Shown here one piece after another: positions 20,041-23,702 of a stretch of 23,702 nucleotides of DNA. This stretch comes from Gnetum montanum (Eukaryota; Streptophyta; Gnetopsida; Gnetales; Gnetaceae), in contig MNCI01011917.1 in the NCBI GenBank assembly GCA_015680685.1, forward strand, positions 92,265 through 115,966. The letters run 5' to 3'. The notes beneath the pieces were generated by a model. It worked only from the letters and a program-made list of their open reading frames with translations, had not been told where the DNA came from and made no database searches. How positions within the stretch are numbered: position 1 is the first letter of the stretch; every line of letters starts with the position of its first letter. The translations under genes were made by a program, and so were the position numbers.

Positions 20041-20104
20041 ATTAAAAAATTTAGGATTTATAATGAAAAATCACTCATGTTAATGTTAGAAATCCAATTT
20101 TTCC

Positions 20105-20371
20105 AACCCATGGGTCCATAACCACTATTATAGACCACATATAAGGAAAAAGGAACCACTTGTGAAGGGTCGTAAAAAGAGATAGAAATTTTTTGAGGAT
20201 TTTTTCTTGAAAATTTCCTAACTCTATGATCATATGCATTTTGAACTTAATGGACTAAGGTTACAAGTAAGATATAAACCAATTTATGATAACAAATATA
20301 ACCTTAGTAACACTTGACCTTTACTTGATTGCAGATGGCCCCAAAAAGAGGTGCTCAAGATGAACCCTTGC
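20105..20371 (+). pseudogene. Coding-like stretch of unknown family, cut by the next LTR
   Basis: One frame reads NPWVHNHYYRPHIRKKEPLV, KGRKKR, KFFEDFFLKIS, LYDHMHFELNGLRLQVRY, KPIYDNKYNLSNT and PLLDCRWPQKEV over 89 codons with three internal stops (after KGRKKR, LKIS and LSNT). It is more protein-like than chance, Lys/Tyr-rich, and ends exactly where the LTR at 20372 begins. An ATG at 20335 in another frame opens MAPKRGAQDEPLL. I cannot assign either to a family; both may be chance. Confidence 0.3.
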
Positions 20372-20380
20372 TGATGGGAT

Positions 20381-20503
20381 GCGATATCGCATGGGCCATG
20401 ATATCGTGTATGCAATATCATGTCTACTGCAATATCACATCCCCCGCGATATTGCATACATGATATCGTGTCTTCCCTTGCGATATCGCGTACGCGATAT
20501 CGC
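20381..20503. repeat. Eight GCGATATCGC-type palindromic units in U3
   Basis: 10-bp units start at 20381, 20398, 20412, 20429, 20446, 20460, 20480 and 20494. Three are perfect GCGATATCGC; the others differ only by transitions (GCAATATCAT, GCAATATCAC, GCGATATTGC, ATGATATCGT twice). Gaps are 7, 4, 7, 7, 4, 10 and 4 bp. The 4-bp gaps are GTAT, ATAC and GTAC. Units 1-3 and 4-6 form a 48-bp direct repeat. The last two units with GTAC form a perfect 24-bp palindrome (20480-20503), ending 17 bp upstream of the TATA box. Confidence 0.95.
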
Positions 20504-20519
20504 AGTGTGCCACCAAGTC

Positions 20520-20527
20520 TATAAATA
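20520..20527 (+). promoter_or_regulatory. TATAAATA box of the 20-kb LTR
   Basis: TATAAATAAG, identical to the box at 3055, directly downstream of the palindromic array. Promoter of the element's genomic RNA. Confidence 0.78.
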
Positions 20528-20696
20528 AGAGGTGGCTCTCCCTTGTTTCTCATTCTAGGCCTAGACCGTAGTGAAACTCTGGCAGTTTTATCTCTCCAGA
20601 GATAGAATAATTTCCATGTGCCCACAGTAGGAGCTCCAAAGTGAACAGATCTTTATTCGAGCAAATATTGTACCTGAACACAAGTTTGTGTACAGA

Positions 20697-20702
20697 AATA
20701 AA
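20697..20702 (+). terminator. Polyadenylation-type signal of the 20-kb LTR
   Basis: AATAAA in AATAAAGATGA, conserved with 3228 in the solo LTR, about 177 bp after the TATA box. Confidence 0.5.
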
Positions 20703-21239
20703 GATGAACTTCTTGGATAAACCTTGCAGTGCATGGATTAGGCTAAATAGGATTTTATTTATTGTTAATGTTTAAATGCTTTATTAGTTAGTTAATTCTC
20801 TCTCAACACTTCTCCCATAGTTAAGTGCATTCAATACGACTGCTTCGAGCACGTGTGTTACGCTTGGTGATCCTAATAACAAATAGCATTTGGTAACCAA
20901 GGTTGCATTGGTTCAGGGTGGAAATGGTAAGTGGGAATGGATGCTGATGCTAGGTTAATTAAGGCTTAGTTAGTTAGTTAAAGTTAGTTAATTACTCTCT
21001 TCATCCTTTACCTCATTAGCATAGGAGATAAAACATAAAAACTGTGACAAATCACATACCTTAGACTTACTTAACCATACAACTGTGACAAATACAAGTA
21101 AGTCTGGGAAGACAACGAATGATTAACCTTAAGTGTTCCATAAGGCATGTAGGCACTTAGTTTGTGGAGTTTGACCAGATTGCACATGTAACGCTCGTAT
21201 TCGTATGGTTGAGTGTAGGGGTACCTCGCCACTCATCAT

Positions 21240-21258
21240 TGGCGCCATTGCCGGGGAC
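21240..21258 (+). other. Primer-binding site, complementary to tRNA-Asp
   Basis: TGGCGCCATTGCCGGGGAC begins two bases after the LTR end. It matches the complement of the plant tRNA-Asp 3' end at 17 of 19 positions. Athila and related gypsy elements use this primer, which supports the lineage call. Confidence 0.88.
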
Positions 21259-21383
21259 CAAGTTGTTTGTGCACTAAGTAGAACATAGGAAATCATCCAC
21301 ATCATTGGGAAGCTTAAAAAAACCCTTAAGGTTAAGCAAAATAAAAATTACATAATGGTTAATAAGCACACCAACAAGACACA

Positions 21384-23702
21384 ATGTCTTCTTCTTTGAA
21401 CAAAAGCACTTCACCACCTAGGGATCATACAAGAAACAGTCAGCAGTCCAACACACATAACCGTGAACTACCAGTTCCTCAATAGTATCGAGTAGTATAT
21501 ACTCATCCCGATGAGTATATACCTAATTTTACCTTTATCCTCCATCAGGATGAACAACTGTGTTGGAGAGACTTGCAAGATAACATAGTGTTACTTCTAG
21601 ATCGTGCAGTCCCAAACATGCTCCTCCATGCTCTTGCACAGATAGGCATGACACAGCTATACACTGAATACATTATAGGTGATTTTGACACAAGGGATTA
21701 CAATCCCATAGCAGGACAATGTTTAAGGGACTCGAGGTAGGAGAGCCACCATACATTGTTGAAGCGCAAAGGGGTCCCGCACGTCCTAAGCGAAATTGGA
21801 GATGGTGAACCAGTTATAACAGGTTCGCTATAGAATGATGTTCCCCCTCCTAACAATAGTGAGAAGGTGGGGTATCAGAACCTATGCTCCATGATACAAA
21901 ACCCTAGTTCTGATCCCCATGAACACCAACTATTCATCAAGGGAACAAAAACACATGACAAGGACGGGCATTCTGATCGTCATCACGATCAGGGCCATAG
22001 CCATCGAAGAGAAGGTAAGAAACATCGTCATGGCGATGGTTCTCCTTCTTCTTCCCCTTCATCAGACCATTCACCCTCTCCTTCCACATTAGGACGCAGT
22101 CACAAAGAGCACAACAGTGAGGATAAGGGTAGGCAAGATGAGAAACCTCGACGAGAGAGTTGAGAGAGAGGACTAGGGCATTCACGAGAATCAAGGCATA
22201 GAAGGAAAAGTAGGGAACCACGTAGGCATCATAGATGTCATGAGAGAGATGACCATGAAGAACCCCTACTAGCAACCTGAAGTATGTTAGATATTACAGA
22301 GGTTGTGAGAATACCTACAAGGCATCAAAAAGATAGCCGGATCAAGAGACTAGACATGAACAATATCCCACACTTCGAAGGGATATACAACGCTGATCCG
22401 CAGAACCATTTATAGGAATTTCATGATGCCTATGCCTTGCAGAACATTGAAAACAAGTGGCAAAAATTAAAGTTGTTTCCTAGGACACTCATCAAGGAAG
22501 TGAAAAGCTAGTACCGGTCATTAGAACCAGAAACCACTAGGAGGTGGAGTACAATGCTAGAATTGTTTAACGATAAATACCAAACATACTCCAGAGTGTC
22601 CAACTTGCATAAGCAAATCCAAGGATGGAAGCAAGGTAATCATGAACCCTTGGATGCTGCCATGGGCCGGTATTATGCATTGCTACATTATTGCCCAGGC
22701 CATGGTTATGCACAACGGGATCAACTACACCACCTAGTAGATGGGCTAAGACATGAAACTAGGAGAACCCTTGGGACTTATGCTCAAGGGAGATTATTTG
22801 ATCTTAAATCCCATGAAATTCATCAATTGTTGGAGTAAGTAGCTAAAGAAGAAGTGGAGCTACGGAAAAGAGAAATCATGGAAGAAGATAACCGCAATCC
22901 TTACCTCCAAAAGAAGGGAGTAAGATTCTACGATGAAGAGGATGAGTCACCACTCAAAGAGTTGGTGAATAGAAAAAACTTGCCGCTTCAAAAATTAACA
23001 ACAGAAGTGGCGGCTAAGGTAGATCAGATATAGGACTCCTTAGATAGTAGACTTGAAACTATCCTGAAAATCGTAGAGGAGTCTAAGGAGGAACGAAGTA
23101 GTGACCATGGTAAGAAAAAGTGAAGAGATTCAGGCCATGCACGTGACAAGGGTAAGGGAAAAATGACTATCGTTGATGAGGTTGTGGATTTGGACATAGA
23201 AAATGATGGTGGATGTGAGATCTACCAAAATGACCATCCCAAGGGATGTTGCCTAATAATCTCACATCTACAAGAGTCTGGGGTGTATGCACTCAACCCA
23301 AGACTTAACAGACAGCAGGCACCCCGAAGCTTACCTTATTCCCAAGGTAACCCAAGGTAGTTCCACCAACTGTTAACATATTATCTAAGTGGAACTCCGC
23401 CACAACCTTTCAGGCAACATCAGCAATGGTAACACCCACAATCATGGGGGATGCCATCGCCTAGACAACAATACCCTTACCGGCAACCAGAACCATATGG
23501 CTATTACGTGTAACAGCTGGTTTCTCCAAGTGACTCCATGGGTCACGCAACTCCACAACATCACTACCAAGTTCGGGAGTATTTTAGAATTCCTTCTCCT
23601 CTGGGAGACACACCACATACATACCATCCTCTGAATCCATCCGTATCTCTTACGCTGGTAGTTCCACTACCACCTGCTCCAACAATGCAAGGGGAACTCC
23701 CC
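21384..23702 (+). pseudogene. gag: gag, one frame of 773 codons with 13 nonsense codons, partial
   Basis: ATG at 21384 (MSSSLNKSTSPPRDHTRNSQ), 146 bp after the LTR, opens a frame with no frameshift to the window end. Internal stops are at 21483, 21738, 21831, 22161, 22278, 22413, 22509, 22836, 23031, 23121, 23358, 23430 and 23511. Domains: N-terminal region (about residues 34-118, DEYIPNFTFILHQDEQLCWR), absent from the 15-kb gag; a His/Ser/Arg-rich segment (about 185-295); capsid-like Retrotrans_gag domain (about 316-484) with MNNIPHFEGIYN, WQKLKLFPRTLI, RWSTMLELFNDKYQTYSRVS, YCPGHGY, TRRTLGTYAQG; helical Glu/Lys segment; knuckle-like CEIYQNDHPKGCC (23214-23252); Pro/Gln/Tyr tail with YGYYV-stop-QLVSPS. 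The product would be the structural particle protein. It continues past the edge, so whether pol follows is unknown. Confidence 0.88.

Larger units (their letters stand above)
20372..21238 (+). repeat. 5' LTR (867 bp) of the 20-kb element
   Basis: Starts TGATGGG (chosen because all three LTRs start TGATG and the TATA box then lies 97-149 bp inside) and ends TCATCA, followed by the PBS. Shares CTATAAATAAG, TTTATTC, AATAAAGATGA, GGAAGACAACGAA, TTTGACCA and GGGGTACCTCGCC with the solo LTR at 2916. U3 carries eight GCGATATCGC-type units. The exact left end cannot be proven, because the far target duplication is outside the window. Confidence 0.87.
20372..23702 (+). mobile_element. Gypsy element (Athila/Tat type), 5' part, runs off window
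   Basis: 5' LTR, tRNA-Asp primer site and gag in the correct order and spacing. It is the least decayed element here: its PBS has 2 differences in 19 and its gag 13 internal stops in 773 codons, against 5 and 21 in the sister at 15047. Pol, if present, lies to the right of the window. Confidence 0.88.

Noticed and set aside
20268-20334. Possible short intron (GTAAGA ... GATTGCAG) before the ATG at 20335
   Set aside because: Both splice-like ends exist, but a competing protein-like frame reads straight through and no exon can be identified.
1-23702. Functional tRNA, rRNA, or intact host gene
   Set aside because: No cloverleaf or rRNA segment recognised and no intact protein-coding gene with familiar domains. 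The tRNA-Asp-like sequences are primer-binding sites only.

Overview
The window reads as nuclear DNA of a seed plant with a large, repeat-filled genome. It is AT-rich and poor in CpG, no host gene is recognisable, and nearly every supported feature is a decayed retrotransposon. The plant call rests on Ty3/gypsy elements of Athila/Tat type (a primer-binding site complementary to tRNA-Asp, and gag-protease-RT-RNase H-integrase order) and on a plant-type LINE with a C-terminal EDE-H-C motif. A gymnosperm would fit the old, nonsense-riddled copies, but the species cannot be fixed from sequence alone.

Layout, left to right: (1) ~60-965 and ~2545-2910 are two parts of one decayed LINE reverse transcriptase on the + strand, split by a ~1.57 kb insert (974-2540) that carries GCTACGC/GCGTAGC palindromes and a TATAAATA box. 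(2) 2916-3817 is a solo LTR flanked by GATAT target duplications. (3) ~4500-7165 on the minus strand is a long, nonsense-decayed, coiled-coil-rich coding region of unknown family. (4) 9360-15046 on the minus strand is a decayed gypsy element with integrase, RNase H, RT, protease and gag, cut off in gag at 15046. (5) 15047-18555 is a + strand element with LTR, PBS and a gag frame with its own stop and no visible pol. (6) ~19780-20371 holds an LTR-like promoter and a coding-like stretch of unknown family. (7) 20372-23702 is the best-preserved element: full 5' LTR, PBS and the first 773 codons of gag, running off the window.

The three + strand LTRs (2916, 15047, 20372) are one family. They start TGATG, end TCA(T/C)(C/T)A and measure 902, 849 and 867 bp. 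They share a TATAAATA box, a polyadenylation-type AATAAAGATGA (changed in one copy) and the end sequence GGGGTACCTCGCC. The gag proteins at 15.9-18.5 kb, at 21.4-23.7 kb and on the minus strand at 13.5-15.0 kb are homologous to one another.

The most unusual signal is upstream of the TATA box. Each LTR carries an array of 10-bp, mostly self-complementary CpG-containing units joined by 4-bp palindromic spacers (10-4-10 dyads). The architecture is kept while the unit sequence differs completely between copies. A second signal is the mode of gag decay: frames of 773 and 845 codons stay open apart from nonsense codons (13 and 21), and many stops in one copy face Gln or Trp in another, as expected from cytosine deamination of methylated DNA.
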